32,223 nt of DNA from contig SIBJ01000046.1 in NCBI GenBank assembly GCA_009695195.1, positions 1 to 32,223 on the forward strand, read 5' to 3'. Shown one piece after another: positions 1 to 10,253 of this stretch. The position numbers and the translations under genes were made by a program. The notes beneath the pieces are model-generated. The model did no database searches and was not told the origin of the DNA. It saw only the letters and a program-made list of their open reading frames with translations. The DNA is from Pedosphaera sp. GTDB taxonomy: Bacteria; Verrucomicrobiota; Verrucomicrobiia; Limisphaerales; JADLHS01. Numbering within the stretch: the first letter of the stretch is position 1; every line of letters starts with the position of its first letter.

Positions 1-107
1 TGACTGCCAGACAGCAGATGTGAAAATCCAGCGAGGAATGGAGTCGTTTGTTTCATGCGCCACTTTGAAACAACTCGCTCCAAGGATCCAGTTATATTCG
101 CGTACAA

Positions 108-2135
108 TTGCTGACGCGTTTTTCCTTATCTAAGCGCCATTCGCGGCTGTCCCTTCTCCTCGCGACCTCGCTCACCGCCGTTTCGCTTTCGGCGGCGGAG
201 CCAAAGCCATTTAGTTCGCCCACAAATTCCCCATCGTCCGCGGATGAAGCGCTCGCGGATTATTTCCGCAACGAGACGGCGATGATTTCCGAACGTTGCC
301 TTGCGGACATCCGCACGCTGGACGATTGGAAAACAAAACAGCCGGAGCTTCGCCGGCAGTTGCAGGAGATGCTCGGGCTGTGGCCGATGCCGGAGCGGAC
401 GCCGTTGCAGCCGGTGATCACCGGCAAACTTGAGCAGGAAGATTTCACCGTCGAGAAGCTGCACTTCCAGGCGTCGCCGCAGCTTTACGTCACGGCGAAT
501 CTTTATCTGCCGAAGAAACAGGCGAAGCTCGCGCCGGGAATTCTTTACGCCTGCGGCCACAGCCGCGGGATGACCAACGGCGTGAGCCTGGGCGGCAAGA
601 CCGCCTACCAGCATCACGGCGCGTGGTTCGCGCGCAACGGCTACGTGTGCCTCGTGATTGACATGTTGCAGTACGGCGAAATCCCCGGCGTCCATCGCGG
701 CACCTACAGCGAAAAGATGTGGTGGTGGAATTCCTGCGGCTATACGCCGGCGGGGGTGGAGGCGTGGTTCGGCATCCGCGCGTTGGATTATCTTTGCGCG
801 CGGCCCGAAGTGGACCCGAAACGCATCGGCATGACGGGCCGTTCCGGGGGCGGGTCGTACAGCTGGACGGTCGCGGCGCTGGATGACCGCGTGAAGGTGG
901 TCGCGCCCGTCGCAGGCATCACGGACCTCGAAGATCAAATCGTCAATGATCGCGTGGACACACATTGCGATTGCATGTTTTACCTGAACACCGCGCGCTG
1001 GGATTTTGCGCAAGTCGCCGCGCTCATCGCGCCGCGCCCGCTGTTGATCGCCAATTCGGACAAGGACAAGCATTTTTCGCTTGAAGGTGTGACGCGGTTG
1101 CATGAGAAAGTGCGCCACATCTACGCTCTGTCCGGCGCGGTGAACAATCTTGGTCTGCTTATCACCGAAGGCCCGCACGCGGACACGCAAGAGTTGCAAT
1201 TGCCGGTGTTCGGCTGGTTCAATCGTTTTCTCAAGGGCGAGCAGCCGGTCATCGAGATGGCGGCGAAGAAATTTTTTGCGCCGCAGCAGTTGCGGGTGTT
1301 CGATGAATTGCCGGCGGACGCGGTGAACGCAAACATCCAGTCGCTCTTCGTCCCGCGCGGCAAATCGCTCACGGCGGACGAAGTGAAACAACAACGCGGA
1401 TCGCTGCTGGCGACGTTGAAGGAAAAAAGTTTCGGCGGCTGGCCAGCGGAAGATTTGCCGCTGGCACCGAAGCCGGCTTTCTCCGTCGAGCGCGACGGGT
1501 TGAAATTCAGCGCGTGGGATTTCACGAGCCAGCACGACGTGTCGCTACGACTCTATTTTCTGGAATCCGCCGACGGAAAACCGGCTGAGACAGTTGCGTT
1601 GCACGTGCTCGATCCGGTGACCTGGGCCTATTGGCTCATCCCCGTGCGCGCGGGGTTCGGGGATGAGTTGAAGGAGGAACTTCAAGGAGCAACGAATTTA
1701 CCTCCGCCGAAGCCCACCTCACTGACAAGCGTCACAAGGGAGCTGACGCAAAAGTCCGTTGTACTCGCGTTCATCGCGCCGCGCGGCGTCGGCTTGACCG
1801 CCTGGTCTGGCGGCGAGAAACGGCTTACGCAAATCCGCCGGCGTTTCATGCTGCTCGGTCAAACACTCGACGGGATGCGCGTGTGGGACATCCGCCGCGC
1901 GGTGCAGATGATTCATTTCGTCCGCGAGGGCGACAAAGCCAGGGTGGAGTTGCGCGCGGCGGGTGCGATGTCAAGCCACGCGCAATTGGCGGCGCTGTTC
2001 GAACCGGGCGTCCGAAAGCTCGAAGTCGAAATGTGGCGAGAGCCAAAGGATGGCGGCGGTGATTATTTGAACTTCGACAAATTCCTCGACGCGAAAGCGG
2101 TGGCCGAATTGAACGCGGCGGCGATGCTGCGTTAG
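108..2135 (+). CDS. Secreted alpha/beta hydrolase (acetyl xylan esterase / prolyl oligopeptidase-like)
   Basis: 675 residues. The N-terminus has basic residues, a hydrophobic stretch (about 14-28) and an AA cleavage-like site near residue 30, so export is likely. Residues about 90-385 form an alpha/beta hydrolase core with a nucleophile elbow GRSGG (Ser246), a probable acid in NSDKDK (Asp318 or Asp320) and a late His357 in EGPHAD, the order expected for the catalytic triad. The C-terminal 280 residues are an unrecognised accessory domain. The frame is closed by TGA at 66-68; within the open part the only usual start is TTG at 108, with AAGGA rather far upstream at 82-86. The hydrolase fold is well supported; the substrate (acetylated polysaccharide or other ester) is a guess from family resemblance. 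Confidence 0.82.
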   Translation: MLTRFSLSKRHSRLSLLLATSLTAVSLSAAEPKPFSSPTNSPSSADEALADYFRNETAMISERCLADIRTLDDWKTKQPELRRQLQEMLGLWPMPERTPLQPVITGKLEQEDFTVEKLHFQASPQLYVTANLYLPKKQAKLAPGILYACGHSRGMTNGVSLGGKTAYQHHGAWFARNGYVCLVIDMLQYGEIPGVHRGTYSEKMWWWNSCGYTPAGVEAWFGIRALDYLCARPEVDPKRIGMTGRSGGGSYSWTVAALDDRVKVVAPVAGITDLEDQIVNDRVDTHCDCMFYLNTARWDFAQVAALIAPRPLLIANSDKDKHFSLEGVTRLHEKVRHIYALSGAVNNLGLLITEGPHADTQELQLPVFGWFNRFLKGEQPVIEMAAKKFFAPQQLRVFDELPADAVNANIQSLFVPRGKSLTADEVKQQRGSLLATLKEKSFGGWPAEDLPLAPKPAFSVERDGLKFSAWDFTSQHDVSLRLYFLESADGKPAETVALHVLDPVTWAYWLIPVRAGFGDELKEELQGATNLPPPKPTSLTSVTRELTQKSVVLAFIAPRGVGLTAWSGGEKRLTQIRRRFMLLGQTLDGMRVWDIRRAVQMIHFVREGDKARVELRAAGAMSSHAQLAALFEPGVRKLEVEMWREPKDGGGDYLNFDKFLDAKAVAELNAAAMLR

Positions 2136-2165
2136 ATAAATCATGGAAACGAAAGAACAATTGAT

Positions 2166-2867
2166 ATGACTCTGAATTTTACCGTGCTCTGTTACAGCCT
2201 CGTCGGCATGGGCATCGTGCTGTCGTTGGTGCTCAACATCGTGTTCGGCGGATTCAAGGTGGGCAAACTCGCGCGCCAGCTCGCGATCTCGGTGACACAC
2301 GAGCAGTTTCCGGCGTTCCTCGCGCGCATGAATCAACGGCTGACCGAACTCGGCTTTCAAGCCGAAGGCCCGGCCGGGCCGTATCACCAGGGCGGCTCGC
2401 AGTTCGGCGTCCCCACTTCGCACACGCACGCCAAATCCAAGAAGGTGCTGGAACTGGCCGCGGATCAATCCGACTCGCAACAGGTGAGCATCGTGCTGTC
2501 GCTTCGCTTCAAAGATTTGATCGTCGGCGACACGGGCGAGTCGGTCTATGCGGACGCGGTGTTGAAATACATTTCCAACGAGACGGACTCGATGAAGGTC
2601 GTCGCCAACCGGAGTTTCATGGCGTTCAGCACGCTCGTGCTCGCCGGCTGGGCGTGGGTCGCGATGATCGGGATGAAAATTCTTCGCATCGAACCGTTCA
2701 TGCCCACAATGATCACGCTGACCGTGACGCCCATCATCACCAGCTTCATCGCGATCATCACCATCGCGTTGAAACCCGCCGAGTTGCGCGGCATCTGGCT
2801 GGCCATCATCGGCCTGGTGGCGGGCGTCCTGGCCTTCGGCACGGCGGTGTTGCTGGCGATGATGTGA
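2166..2867 (+). CDS. Hypothetical multi-pass membrane protein
   Basis: 233 residues starting with ATG 30 bases after the hydrolase, so probably co-transcribed. One hydrophobic segment lies at about residues 5-28. A soluble region of roughly 120 residues follows, then three hydrophobic segments at about 148-170, 178-198 and 206-231. No enzyme motif is visible and I do not recognise the family. The middle region may be cytoplasmic or periplasmic. It ends 46 bases before the sigma-factor start, so read-through transcription into the signalling block is possible. Confidence 0.7.
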   Translation: MTLNFTVLCYSLVGMGIVLSLVLNIVFGGFKVGKLARQLAISVTHEQFPAFLARMNQRLTELGFQAEGPAGPYHQGGSQFGVPTSHTHAKSKKVLELAADQSDSQQVSIVLSLRFKDLIVGDTGESVYADAVLKYISNETDSMKVVANRSFMAFSTLVLAGWAWVAMIGMKILRIEPFMPTMITLTVTPIITSFIAIITIALKPAELRGIWLAIIGLVAGVLAFGTAVLLAMM

Positions 2868-2913
2868 AGAAAAAGCACGATCTAATTATCCGCTCTCGGT
2901 GGTTCACTTGACC

Positions 2914-3519
2914 ATGTCCGACGTCACCCAACTTCTTCAGGCCGCCGCGACCGGCCATCCGCGCGCGGCGGCGGAACTGTTGCCGTTGGTTTATGACGAA
3001 CTTCGGCGGTTGGCCGCACACCGGCTGGCAGGCGAGCGCAAAGGGCACACGCTCCAGCCTACCGCGCTCGTGCATGAAGCCTGGCTCAAAATCGCCGGCA
3101 ACGATGAGCGTGACTGGAATGGGCGACAACATTTTTTTGCCGCCGCTGCGGAGGCCATGCGCCGCATTCTCGTGGATCGCGCGCGGCGGCGGCTGGCCGC
3201 CAAGCGTGGCGCGGGCGAGGTGTGTCTCGACGCGGACGAGTTGGATATTCCCGCGCCGGCGCCGGACGATCAGTTGCTGACCGTCAACGAGGTGTTGGAA
3301 AAGTTCGCGCTGCTGGACCCGCGCAAAGCCGAGTTGGTGAAGCTGCGTTACTTCGTCGGGATGACGTTCGAGGAAGCGGCGGAGGCGCTGGGCATCGCGG
3401 TGCCGACGGCGAAGCAATGGTGGGCTTATGCGCGCGCGTGGCTGCGGGTGGAGATGGCGGGAACGAACGAAGCACCAAGCTCCAACATCCAAGCACCATC
3501 CCGCCATGCGGGACAATGA
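2914..3519 (+). CDS. ECF-type RNA polymerase sigma factor (kinase-associated type)
   Basis: 201 residues from ATG 2914; an in-frame GTG at 2899 is a weaker alternative. Region 2 is visible at about residues 20-95 (YDELRRLAAHRL, then LQPTALVHEAWLKI and the RQHFFAAAAEAMRRILVDRA stretch). Region 4 lies at about 125-185 with the helix-turn-helix around TFEEAAEALGIAVPTAKQWW. This matches the planctomycete/verrucomicrobial sigma subfamily commonly encoded beside Ser/Thr kinases; in the characterised Vibrio EcfP/PknT pair such a sigma factor is activated by phosphorylation. Three such kinases lie just downstream, so phospho-control is a reasonable inference. The last 16 or so residues, after the VEM that ends region 4, are encoded by an AGCNCCA-type hairpin repeat that also supplies the TGA stop. 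Confidence 0.9.
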   Translation: MSDVTQLLQAAATGHPRAAAELLPLVYDELRRLAAHRLAGERKGHTLQPTALVHEAWLKIAGNDERDWNGRQHFFAAAAEAMRRILVDRARRRLAAKRGAGEVCLDADELDIPAPAPDDQLLTVNEVLEKFALLDPRKAELVKLRYFVGMTFEEAAEALGIAVPTAKQWWAYARAWLRVEMAGTNEAPSSNIQAPSRHAGQ

Positions 3520-3566
3520 CCAAACCTCTATCGCTGCTTGGAGGTTGAAGCGTGGAGCTTTGGAGC
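3471..3566. repeat. AGCNCCA heptamer hairpin, copy 1 (family F1)
   Basis: The left arm from 3471 reads as heptads agcacca-agctcca-acatcca-agcacca. The right arm (3536-3566), reverse-complemented, reads gctccaa-agctcca-cgcttca-acctcca. The centre contains a small perfect hairpin, tcccgc-cat-gcggga. The left arm lies inside the sigma-factor gene and encodes its C-terminal tail; the rest is intergenic. Copies 2 (19251-19384) and 3 (25884-26018) have the same word and order. Confidence 0.75.
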
Positions 3567-3580
3567 GGTTTCATGACTCC

Positions 3581-3657
3581 GTAGCGGCGTCTCGGCCGAG
3601 CGCCGCAACTTTGTCCCATCAAAAGTCGGTTGCGGCGCTCTGCCGAGACGCCGCTAC
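3581..3657. repeat. 29-bp inverted repeat (family F9)
   Basis: Left arm 3581-3609 and right arm 3629-3657 are reverse complements at 28 of 29 positions, around a 19-base loop. The arms begin gtagcggcgtctcgg. The hairpin lies between the sigma gene and the first kinase, directly after an F1 hairpin. There is no T-run after it, so it is not a standard intrinsic terminator, though it could attenuate transcription or stabilise an RNA end. It is probably a dispersed palindromic element; no second copy is in this window. Confidence 0.8.
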
Positions 3658-3750
3658 CTCCGCAAGGTTTTGAAAAAGCCGCGAAAGTTTTCCCATACTA
3701 TTTGCCGACAGACTGCGCTTAATCTGGTAGATGAATGCAACGACCCCGCC

Positions 3751-4017
3751 ATGACCCCCGACCCGCAACGCGAGGCCGCGCTGTTTCAGGCCGCCGCCCA
3801 ACTCACCGGCCCGGCGCGTGCCACGTTTCTCGACGGCGCGTGCCACGGCAATCCCGCCCTGCGCCAGCGCCTCGAAGCTCTGCTCGCCGCGCACGAGCAA
3901 TCCGAAGGCATACTCGCCGAAACCGTGCCCGCCGCGGTGCCGACCATAAGACTTAATCTCCCCGACGCTCCCGACGAAGCCGTAGGGACGACGCTCGGTC
4001 GCTACAAACTTTTGTAA
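3751..4017 (+). CDS. Kinase 1, N-terminal fragment cut off by an in-frame TAA
   Basis: 88 residues from ATG 3751, chosen because the sequence then matches the N-terminus of the intact kinase 3 (REAALF..., [23 protein letters not shown], then [14 protein letters not shown]). It ends at TAA 4015-4017, where kinase 3 has Glu87 (GAG) and kinase 2 also has Glu. The reading frame continues unbroken after the stop with the glycine-rich loop residues and the rest of the kinase. This is therefore the detached head of the gene that continues to 7413: the result of a nonsense mutation, a sequencing error or a recoded stop. Alone it contains no catalytic residues. Confidence 0.7.
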   Translation: MTPDPQREAALFQAAAQLTGPARATFLDGACHGNPALRQRLEALLAAHEQSEGILAETVPAAVPTIRLNLPDAPDEAVGTTLGRYKLL

Positions 4018-4041
4018 CGCGTCGGCGAAGGCGGGTGCGGC

Positions 4042-7000
4042 GTGGTCTATGTCGCCGAGCAAACCGAGCCGGTCCGCCGTCGCGTGGCGCTGAAGGTGAT
4101 CAAGCTGGGCATGGACACCAAGCAGGTTGTCGCTCGCTTCGAGGCGGAACGGCAGGCGCTGGCGATGATGGATCATCCGAACATCGCCAAGGTCCTCGAT
4201 GCTGGCACCACCGACGCGGGCCGTCCGTTCTTCGTCATGGAACTGGTGCGCGGCATCCGCATCACCGATTACTGCGACCTGGCCAACCTCACCACCAAGG
4301 AACGGCTCGATCTCTTCATCAAGGTTTGCCAGGCGATTCAGCACGCACATCAGAAGGGCATCATCCATCGTGACATCAAGCCGTCGAACATCCTCGTTAC
4401 GCTGCACGACGGCGTGCCGGTGCCGAAGGTGATTGATTTCGGCATCGCCAAAGCGACGGAAGGCCGGCTGACGGACAACACCGTTTACACGCAGTTGCAT
4501 CAGTTCATCGGCACGCCGGCTTACATGAGTCCGGAGCAGGCGGAGATGAGCGGGCTGGACATTGACACGCGCAGCGACATCTACAGCCTGGGTGTGCTGC
4601 TCTACGAACTGCTGGCCGGCAGCACGCCGTTCGATGCGAAGGAACTGATGGCCTCCGGCATCGACGCGATGCGCAAGACCATTCGCGAGAAGGAGCCGGT
4701 GCGCCCGAGCACCCGCTTCGCGACGCTCGAGGGCGAGGAATTGACGACGGCGGCGAAACGGCGTTCGGCAGACAAGTCCAAGCTGATGCACCAGCTCAAG
4801 GGCGATCTGGATTGGATCGTGATGAAGTGTTTGGAGAAGGATCGCACGCGCCGATACGAAACAGCGAACGGGGTCGCAACTGATCTGAAGCGACACCTCG
4901 ACAACGAACCCATCGTGGCCCGTCCCGCTAGCAAACTCTACCGCTTCCAAAAACTGGCCCGCCGAAACAAATTGGCCTTCACCGCCGCCAGCGCTGTCGT
5001 GGCCGCGCTGGTCATTGGTCTGGGCATTTCGACGTGGATGTTTTTCAAAGAGAAACACGCCCGCCAACGCGCCGTCGCCGCCGAGCAGGAAACCAGGACC
5101 GAAGCGGCCAAGAGCGAGCAAGTCGCACAATTTCTCAAGGACATGCTCCAGGGCGTCGGTCCATCGGTCGCTTTGGGGCGCGACATAATGATGCTGCGCG
5201 AAATTCTGGACCAGACCGCGCAACGGGTGAGCCAGGACCTGCACGATCAGCCATTGGTGGAAGCCGATCTGCGCCAAACACTGGGCCAGGTCTATGCGGA
5301 AATCAGTGAATGGCCCAAGGCCGCCGACATGCAACGCGAGGCGCTGGCGCTCCGCAAAAAGTTCCTCGGCGATGAACATCCCGACGTGGCCGGCGCGCTT
5401 TGCGATCTGGGCACGACGCTGGAAAAGCAGAACAAATTCACGGAAGCCGAACCCCTGTTGCGAGCGGCGCTGGCGATGCGCCGAAAGCTGCTCGGCAACG
5501 AGCACCCCGACACTGCGCGCTCACTCACTGCCCTCGCGCTGTCCATACATCATGTGGGCCGGAACGACGAAGCCGAAGTGCTCGCGCGGGAGGCCCTGGC
5601 GATACAGAAGAAACTCTACGGTGACGAGCACCAGGAAATCGGCCGGACGCTTAACGTCCTCGCCGCCACGCTCAGGAGTTCAGGTCGCGCGCCCGATAGT
5701 GAAGCGATGCTCCGCCAAGTCCTGGTCATCCAAAAAAAGCTGTTGGGCGACGAGCATCCGGACGTAGCCACGACCCTCATCCGGATCTGCGTGGCGTTGA
5801 GCGTGCAGGGCAAGTACGCGGAAGCAGAAACCTTTGCCCGTGAATCGCTGGCGATGCGCCTCAAGCTGATGGGCAACGATCACGGAGACGTGTTGTGGTC
5901 GCTGGGCTACTTGTCGCGCATGCTCATCGCACAAGGCAAGCTCGACGAAGCCGAACCATTTGTTCGGCAGACGATCGCCCACTATGAAAAGTTGGTGACC
6001 CACTCCCCGAACCTGCCGGATTCCTGGCAACAACTCGCCCGCAATCGCAACCAACTGGGCATTCTCTTGCGGCATGACGGACGGAAGCAAGAGGCAGAGC
6101 TTGAACTTCGCAAGGCCCAGGAGCTTTGGCGCGCTCATTCGGGACCTGAACTGGAGCGACTCAAAAAAGCCGCCGAATCTGACCCCGAGAATGGCCTTCG
6201 CTGGGGTGCCTTAGCCATCGCCTACTGCCGATTTGGAAACGGGGAAGCCTCTCTTGAGATTTTCAAGACCAAAGAGCACCTCGGCCACGGAATCGGTGGC
6301 AGCGCTTGGCAGTGGTTTTACATCGCCATGGCTCACTGGCAAGTGGACAACCAGGGTGAGGCCCGCAATTGGTTCTATAAATCCATCGGATGGATGGACG
6401 ACGCGCAGGAGATTAGTCTCCGCGAACTCCAGGCTGAGGCCGCAGCGCTCTTGGGGCTGCCGGACCCTTGGGACAGGTCCGGGAAGGCATCTACATATTT
6501 CAAACAGGCCAATGCCTACCAGCAGCAGGGAGAAATGCAAAAGGCCAAGGCGGCTTATGGCCAGGCTATTGGTATTTACGAATCGCTGCTGGCGGACTTT
6601 CCCATGGTGCCCGCCTACCAGAAGAAGCTGGTTGATCTGCTGACCAAGACCGGTCGGCACCAAGAGGTCGAAAAAGTCTATCGCCAGGCGGAGTCTGTCA
6701 TCCGCGAGGAACTGGCGACGCGCCGAAAACTGCTGGGCGACGAGCATCCCGACGTGGCCGCCGCGCTTCACGACCTGGCCGTCTTTCTCCATGATCAAGG
6801 AAAGCTGCCGGAGGCCGAGACAGTGTATCGCGAGGCGCTGGCGATGAATCGCAAACTGTTGGGCAATGAGAACCGCACCGTGGACGAATTGCTCGGCAGC
6901 TTGGCCGCTGTGCTCCGCGACCAGGGCAAATTGGCCGAGGCCGAAGCCGTGCGTCGTGAAGAGTTGGAGTTGGAGAGAAAACTTTCGGGCAACGAGCATC

Positions 7001-7413
7001 CGTTCGTGGCCAACTCGCTGGCCGAACTGACGCGCTTCCTGCTGACCCAGAAAAAGTTCACCGAGGCCGAACCGCTGGCGCGTGAATGTCTGGCCATCCG
7101 CGAAAAGAAACTTCCCGACGAGTGGGTGACGTTCAACACCCGGAGCACACTCGGCGGCAGCCTGCTGGGGCAGAAGAAATACGCCGAAGCCGAGCCGTTG
7201 CTGCTCTCCGGTTACGAAGGCATGAAGCAGCGAGAGGATAAAATTCCCGCCATCGGCAAACCGCGGGTGAAGGAAACCATTCAACGCCTCGTGCAACTCT
7301 ACGAAGCCACGGGCCAATCGGAGCAAGCCTCCGAATGGAAAAAGAAACTGGAAGTGTTCAGCCACGAGGAAGCCGCGAAGAAGGCTGCGACAGCGAAGGA
7401 GACCGCCAAGTGA
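4042..7413 (+). CDS. Kinase 1, main body: Ser/Thr protein kinase with TPR tail (head missing)
   Basis: 1123 residues if read from GTG 4042, in frame with the fragment at 3751-4017. Catalytic features present: invariant Lys in [17 protein letters not shown] catalytic loop, DFG and SPE. The ATP-binding GEGGCG loop lies between the TAA and this first available start, so the restarted product should bind ATP poorly or not at all. A transmembrane segment ([19 protein letters not shown] region) follows the kinase domain, then more than 750 residues of about 42-residue kinesin-light-chain-type TPRs ([22 protein letters not shown]). One stretch after [11 protein letters not shown] differs from the usual repeats. 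The last 100 or so residues nearly match kinases 2 and 3. The stop TGA overlaps the GTG start of kinase 2. It may be a pseudogene with a surviving scaffold. Confidence 0.8.
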   Translation: MVYVAEQTEPVRRRVALKVIKLGMDTKQVVARFEAERQALAMMDHPNIAKVLDAGTTDAGRPFFVMELVRGIRITDYCDLANLTTKERLDLFIKVCQAIQHAHQKGIIHRDIKPSNILVTLHDGVPVPKVIDFGIAKATEGRLTDNTVYTQLHQFIGTPAYMSPEQAEMSGLDIDTRSDIYSLGVLLYELLAGSTPFDAKELMASGIDAMRKTIREKEPVRPSTRFATLEGEELTTAAKRRSADKSKLMHQLKGDLDWIVMKCLEKDRTRRYETANGVATDLKRHLDNEPIVARPASKLYRFQKLARRNKLAFTAASAVVAALVIGLGISTWMFFKEKHARQRAVAAEQETRTEAAKSEQVAQFLKDMLQGVGPSVALGRDIMMLREILDQTAQRVSQDLHDQPLVEADLRQTLGQVYAEISEWPKAADMQREALALRKKFLGDEHPDVAGALCDLGTTLEKQNKFTEAEPLLRAALAMRRKLLGNEHPDTARSLTALALSIHHVGRNDEAEVLAREALAIQKKLYGDEHQEIGRTLNVLAATLRSSGRAPDSEAMLRQVLVIQKKLLGDEHPDVATTLIRICVALSVQGKYAEAETFARESLAMRLKLMGNDHGDVLWSLGYLSRMLIAQGKLDEAEPFVRQTIAHYEKLVTHSPNLPDSWQQLARNRNQLGILLRHDGRKQEAELELRKAQELWRAHSGPELERLKKAAESDPENGLRWGALAIAYCRFGNGEASLEIFKTKEHLGHGIGGSAWQWFYIAMAHWQVDNQGEARNWFYKSIGWMDDAQEISLRELQAEAAALLGLPDPWDRSGKASTYFKQANAYQQQGEMQKAKAAYGQAIGIYESLLADFPMVPAYQKKLVDLLTKTGRHQEVEKVYRQAESVIREELATRRKLLGDEHPDVAAALHDLAVFLHDQGKLPEAETVYREALAMNRKLLGNENRTVDELLGSLAAVLRDQGKLAEAEAVRREELELERKLSGNEHPFVANSLAELTRFLLTQKKFTEAEPLARECLAIREKKLPDEWVTFNTRSTLGGSLLGQKKYAEAEPLLLSGYEGMKQREDKIPAIGKPRVKETIQRLVQLYEATGQSEQASEWKKKLEVFSHEEAAKKAATAKETAK

Positions 7414-7772
7414 GCGCCACCATCAAACTCACCCTCCCGGACGACGAAGTGCTCGGCACGATGATCGGACGATACAAGTTGCTGGAAAAAATCGGCGAGG
7501 GCGGGTTCGGCGTGGTCTATGTGGCCGAGCAGCGCGAGCCGGTCAAACGCCGCGTCGCGCTCAAGATCATCAAGCTCGGCATGGACACCAAACAGGTGGT
7601 CGCCCGTTTCGAGGCCGAACGCCAGGCGTTGGCCTTGATGGATCATTCCAACATCGCCAAGGTGCTCGACGCGGGCGCGACCGACACCGGGCGGCCATTC
7701 TTTGCGATGGAACTGGTGCGCGGCATCAAGATCACCGATTACTGCGACCAGAACCATCTCTCCACCCGCTAA
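7410..7772 (+). CDS. Kinase 2, N-terminal fragment cut off by an in-frame TAA
   Basis: 120 residues. GTG 7410 overlaps the kinase 1 stop (GTGA), the same coupled arrangement as the ATGA junction between kinases 2 and 3. The sequence gives [13 protein letters not shown], then the kinase N-lobe with GEGGFG loop, RRVALKIIK lysine and the [16 protein letters not shown] helix. It lacks the 60-residue [13 protein letters not shown] module that begins kinases 1 and 3. It ends at TAA 7770-7772, where kinases 1 and 3 have GAA (Glu) in KERLDLF. Reading continues unbroken after the stop, so the N-lobe is separated from the catalytic loop. Confidence 0.72.
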   Translation: MSATIKLTLPDDEVLGTMIGRYKLLEKIGEGGFGVVYVAEQREPVKRRVALKIIKLGMDTKQVVARFEAERQALALMDHSNIAKVLDAGATDTGRPFFAMELVRGIKITDYCDQNHLSTR

Positions 7773-7787
7773 CGGCTCGACCTGTTC

Positions 7788-10253
7788 ATGAAGGTCTGCC
7801 AGGCGATTCAGCACGCGCATCAGAAGGGCATCATTCACCGCGACATCAAGCCCTCGAACATTCTGGTCACGCTGCACGACGGCGTGCCCGTGCCGAAGGT
7901 CATTGACTTCGGCATCGCCAAGGCGACGCAAGGCGAGCTGACGGACAAGACCGTTTACACGCAGCTTCAGCAATTCATCGGCACGCCGGCTTACATGAGT
8001 CCCGAACAAGCGGAGATGAGCGGGCTGGACATTGACACGCGGAGCGACATCTACGCGCTGGGCGTGCTGCTCTACGAATTGCTTACCGGCAAGACGCCCT
8101 TCGATGCCACGGAACTGATGGCGGCCGGACTCGACGCCATGCGCCGCACCATCCGCGAGAAGGAGCCCGCGCGCCCGTCCACGCGGTTGAGCACGATGCT
8201 CGCGGGCGAACTGACCGCCGTGGCCAAACACCGCCACGTCGAGCCGGCCCGGCTCCGCACTTTGATGCGCGGTGACCTGGACTGGATCGTCATGAAGGCG
8301 CTGGAGAAGGACCGCACGCGCCGTTACGAAACCGCCAATGGTCTGGCGATGGACATCCAACGACATGTGGATAACGAACCCGTCGTGGCCCGACCAGCGA
8401 GCAACCTCTACCGATTTCAAAAACTGGTTCGCCGCAACAAGCTGGCCTTCACGGCGGCGAGCGCGGTCGTGGCGGCGCTGATCATCGGCCTGGCCGTTTC
8501 GACCTGGATGTTTTTCAAAGAGAATCACGCCCGCCAGCGCGCCGTCGCCGCCGAACAGAAAACGCGAACCGAAGCGGCCAAGAGCCAGCAGGTGGGCCGG
8601 TTTCTGAAAGACATGCTCAAGGGCGTCGGCCCATCGGTCGCCTTGGGCCGGGACACCACCATGCTGCGGGAGATCGTGGACAAAACAGCGGAACGCGTCG
8701 GCACCGACCTCAAGGCTGAACCTAAAGTGCAGAGCGAACTCTACCTCACGCTGGCCGATACCTACCACGAGCTGGGTTCATTCAAACTCATGGAACGGAT
8801 GGCGCGAGAAGCCCTTCGACTTGCGCGCTCAACACCCGGTGAGGAGAACCTGGCGGTGGCGGACGCACTCGGCCGGCTCGGCGACGCCCTGCAACATTTG
8901 GAAATCAATGATGAAGCCGAAGCGGTCCTCCGCCAGGCGATCGCGATGGAGCGGAAGTTGCGAGGCGGTGAGAGTTTGCAGGAAGCTGCCGCACTTTACC
9001 ACCTGGGCTATGTTGTTTCCAGCCGCGGCAAACTGGCCGAGGCTGAAACCAGCGCCCGCACAGCCCTGGCCATGCGAAGGAAACTCCTTGGCAACGAGCA
9101 CACGGAAGTGGCCAGGTCTCTTGATGCCCTGAGCTACCTGCTTAAGGTCCAGAACAAACTTCCGGAGGCGGAAGCGCTGTTGCGCGAATCGTTGAGCATC
9201 CGAAAGCAATTATTTGGCGAAAAGCATCCTGAGTTGGCCCGCTCCTACTTCAGGCTGGGTGATGTGTTCAGGCGAAACCGCAGGTATGCAGAAGCCGAAG
9301 CCTCGTATCGAGACGGAATCAGGCTGGCGACAAAAGAATCAGGTGACTCCTGGCAACTTTCCATGGCGGGACTCGCCGACATGTTTCGGGATACCGGCAG
9401 GCTGGGTGAAGCGGAAAACTTGTTCCGAGAAATATTGCCATCCGCCCGGAAACGCACCGGGGATGGTCATCCCTGGGTGGCCGGTTACTGCCAGAGCCTG
9501 GCCGACGTTTTGCGTCAGCAAGGGAAGCTGGATGAAGCCGAAGCTGTCTTGCGCGAACTGTTGAACGCAGTGAGGAGACTCCCGGAGGGCGAGCAGCTTG
9601 GCTCGGTCCAGTTGATCTCCACTCTTGCCGGCGTGCTTCAAGCGCAAGGCAAGCTCGCTGAAGCTGAAACGATTCTGCGCGAAGCGCTGGCGATGAACCA
9701 AAAAAAGTTTAGCAATGAGAACCGCGCCGTGGACGATTTACTTGCCAGCTTGGCCGCTCTGCTCCACGACCGGGGCAAATTGGCCGAGGCCGAAGCCGTT
9801 TGGCGCGAGGAACTGGCCATGGAAAGGAAACTCTCCGGTGACGAACATCCGTTCGTGGCCAATTCGCTCGCCGAACTGACGCGCTTCCTGATGGTCCAGG
9901 AAAAGTTTGCCGAGGCCGAACCGCTGGCGCGTGAATGTCTGTCCATCCGCGAAAAAAGACTTCCGGACGATTGGGTGACCTTCAACGCACGCAGCGTTGT
10001 GGGCGACAGCCTGCTCGGGCAGAAGAAATTCGCCGAAGCCGAGCCGTTGCTGCTCTCTGGTTATGAGGGCATGAAGCAGCGAGAGGATAAAATTCCCGCC
10101 ATCGGCAAACCGCGGGTGAAGGAAACCCTGCAACGCCTCGTGCAACTCTACGAAGCCACGGGCCAATCGGAGAAAGCCGCTGCGTGGAGAAAGAAACTGG
10201 CCGAGTTCGAGCAGGCCGCAAAAGTTGATGCGCCCAAAAGACAGCAGCCATGA
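7788..10253 (+). CDS. Kinase 2, main body: C-lobe, membrane anchor and TPR tail
   Basis: 821 residues from ATG 7788 (Met of LFMKVCQ), 15 bases after the TAA and in the same frame as 7410-7772. It holds [11 protein letters not shown] and SPE, a transmembrane segment around residues 225-245, and TPRs of the EAExxxREALAM type up to the near-identical C-terminal block shared with kinases 1 and 3. Without the N-lobe it should be catalytically dead unless the TAA is read through or the two pieces reassemble. The stop TGA overlaps the ATG of kinase 3 (ATGA), so translational coupling to an active kinase may explain why this frame stays open. Confidence 0.8.
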   Translation: MKVCQAIQHAHQKGIIHRDIKPSNILVTLHDGVPVPKVIDFGIAKATQGELTDKTVYTQLQQFIGTPAYMSPEQAEMSGLDIDTRSDIYALGVLLYELLTGKTPFDATELMAAGLDAMRRTIREKEPARPSTRLSTMLAGELTAVAKHRHVEPARLRTLMRGDLDWIVMKALEKDRTRRYETANGLAMDIQRHVDNEPVVARPASNLYRFQKLVRRNKLAFTAASAVVAALIIGLAVSTWMFFKENHARQRAVAAEQKTRTEAAKSQQVGRFLKDMLKGVGPSVALGRDTTMLREIVDKTAERVGTDLKAEPKVQSELYLTLADTYHELGSFKLMERMAREALRLARSTPGEENLAVADALGRLGDALQHLEINDEAEAVLRQAIAMERKLRGGESLQEAAALYHLGYVVSSRGKLAEAETSARTALAMRRKLLGNEHTEVARSLDALSYLLKVQNKLPEAEALLRESLSIRKQLFGEKHPELARSYFRLGDVFRRNRRYAEAEASYRDGIRLATKESGDSWQLSMAGLADMFRDTGRLGEAENLFREILPSARKRTGDGHPWVAGYCQSLADVLRQQGKLDEAEAVLRELLNAVRRLPEGEQLGSVQLISTLAGVLQAQGKLAEAETILREALAMNQKKFSNENRAVDDLLASLAALLHDRGKLAEAEAVWREELAMERKLSGDEHPFVANSLAELTRFLMVQEKFAEAEPLARECLSIREKRLPDDWVTFNARSVVGDSLLGQKKFAEAEPLLLSGYEGMKQREDKIPAIGKPRVKETLQRLVQLYEATGQSEKAAAWRKKLAEFEQAAKVDAPKRQQP

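Noticed and set aside
3670..3705. Promoter before kinase 1 (TTGAAA ... TACTAT)
   Set aside because: The spacer is about 20 bases, too long for a convincing sigma-70 site, and no ECF consensus is known for this group.
3670..3750. Upstream TTG start for kinase 1 giving 27 more residues
   Set aside because: The added residues match neither paralogue; the ATG at 3751 aligns with the start of kinase 3.
4015..7772. Genome-wide reassignment of TAA to Glu
   Set aside because: TAA ends several genes at their natural C-termini (ATP-grasp ligase, PurQ, SufT, aspartyl protease), so it acts as a stop here.
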